Translations under genes and position numbers: made by a program
Assembly: GCA_030054245.1 (NCBI GenBank)
Contig: JASGCH010000095.1
Location: 1 to 5,961, forward strand
DNA from: Gammaproteobacteria bacterium
Lineage (GTDB): Bacteria; Pseudomonadota; Gammaproteobacteria; Burkholderiales; Burkholderiaceae_C
DNA: 5,961 bases
Direction: 5' to 3'
Notes under the pieces: model-generated
Told to the model about the DNA's origin: nothing
Database searches by the model: none
The model's input: only the letters and a program-made list of their open reading frames with translations
In this document: positions 5,424 through 5,961 of the stretch, in pieces
Position numbering within the stretch: position 1 is the stretch's first letter
Layout of the letters: each line of letters starts with the position of its first letter

Positions 5424-5831
5424 TTACCAAATAAGCCAAGCCAAACTGGCGGTCAAAACCAAACCCAAAATTAAAACCATCCGAGAAGCGAGTTTAGCCG
5501 TTTGCTTTTGCAGTAACCAATGTATATCCATCAATAAATAACGCACCCCAGCTAGCAGATGATGCAAGAAACACCATATCAACGCAATCAACATCAACTT
5601 CATCAACCAAAGTGGCAACCATCCGTTTATTAAGGAAAATTGTAGTTTTTGATATGAAACTTCAGACATCAGCGACTTTTCAAATAACCAAATCATTCCA
5701 GGTAAAGAAAGAAATAAAACGATACCGCTTAACCTATGCAGAATAGATACCAAAGCCGTCACCGGCATCTTATAGTGAGGTAAGTTACGCAAAACATGTA
5801 TATTTCTAAATTCCTTCTGTATCATATTCAT
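5424..5831 (-). CDS. sdhC: succinate dehydrogenase cytochrome b556 subunit SdhC
   Basis: SdhC is the larger heme-b-binding membrane anchor of succinate dehydrogenase. The 135-residue product has the family signature near its start: EFRNIHV at 7-13 and SILHRLSG at 29-36, where Ser29 and Arg33 correspond to the quinone-site Ser and Arg of E. coli SdhC. The second signature HHLLAGVRYLLMDIHW spans 90-105, with His91 the probable heme ligand. Three membrane segments lie at about 26-50, 72-96 and 116-135. The start is placed at the ATG at 5829-5831; a second ATG two codons later (5823-5825) is equally possible, since neither has a clear Shine-Dalgarno. The frame stays open upstream to a TTG at 5942, but that stretch is not SdhC-like and contains the putative promoter. 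It is the first gene of the sdh cluster. Confidence 0.92.
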   Translation of the reverse strand: MNMIQKEFRNIHVLRNLPHYKMPVTALVSILHRLSGIVLFLSLPGMIWLFEKSLMSEVSYQKLQFSLINGWLPLWLMKLMLIALIWCFLHHLLAGVRYLLMDIHWLLQKQTAKLASRMVLILGLVLTASLAWLIW

Positions 5832-5889
5832 TTTCAGTGGGGTACGAGAGCAATTTGTCAAATAAAGAGTTGCACCGCGAGCTATCCTT

Positions 5890-5895
5890 ATTATA
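5890..5895 (-). promoter_or_regulatory. putative -10 box of the sdh promoter
   Basis: TATAAT on the minus strand, a perfect sigma-70 -10 hexamer, lies 58 bp before the sdhC ATG. The -35 region at 16-18 bp spacing (GGAATAT) is poor, so activation by a regulator or a weak promoter is possible. Transcription would begin near 5882 and give a leader of about 50 nt. The hexamer is seen; promoter function is inferred. Confidence 0.45.
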
Positions 5896-5961
5896 AAGAA
5901 TGTTAGACCCAATATTCCTTGGCTTATTAAGTACCTATCCAAGCCATCGTTGGGTTGGTCG

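Noticed and set aside
5856..5861. Perfect TTGACA on the minus strand before sdhC
   Set aside because: There is no -10-like hexamer at 16-18 bp; that distance falls on ACTGAA next to the start codon.
5864..5874. AAAGAGTTGCACC-like word in the sdhC leader as another copy of the repeat end
   Set aside because: Only GTTGCACC is exact, two bases are missing relative to AAAGACTGTTGCACC, and no partner arm is visible.
5832..5942. N-terminal extension of sdhC to a TTG at 5942
   Set aside because: It would add 37 residues not found in SdhC and would cover the putative -10 box; the ATG at 5831 gives the family N-terminus.

Overview
The window is one co-directional block of TCA-cycle genes, all on the minus strand. 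Read in transcription order (right to left), it is sdhC, sdhD, sdhA, sdhB (the complete four-subunit succinate dehydrogenase), sdhE (flavinylation factor), gltA (citrate synthase), and a gene cut by the left edge that encodes an RNA polymerase alpha C-terminal-domain-like protein. The order sdhCDAB-sdhE-gltA and the SdhC/SdhD sequences (EFRNIHV...SILHRLSG; YGAKRLVSGAKYGL.DWLAQR) point to a betaproteobacterium, probably Burkholderiales-like. Base composition is AT-rich for that group (roughly low-40s % GC by eye), which would suit a streamlined or host-associated lineage. The taxonomy is an inference.

Region by region: 5832-5961 is the sdhC leader with a good -10 box. 5032-5831 holds the two membrane-anchor genes. 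4840-5031 is an unusually long sdhD-sdhA spacer with a repeat element. 2298-4833 holds the flavoprotein and iron-sulfur subunit genes. 2125-2297 is a spacer with a second inverted-repeat element. 1834-2124 is sdhE. 1491-1833 is a 343-bp spacer with a third element (perfect 21-bp terminal inverted repeats) and a hairpin-rich gltA leader. 177-1490 is gltA. 1-176 is the alpha-CTD-like gene, whose ATG directly follows the gltA stop codon.

Functionally, GltA makes citrate, and SdhABCD oxidises succinate to fumarate while reducing quinone in the membrane. SdhE helps attach FAD covalently to SdhA. The metabolic genes are intact and carry the expected catalytic and cofactor residues. Two things are out of the ordinary. 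One is a free-standing alpha-CTD-like protein that starts at the domain boundary and abuts gltA in the same reading frame. The other is a family of short non-coding inverted-repeat elements sharing a GACTGTT(G/C)CA-type end, sitting in three intergenic gaps of the cluster.
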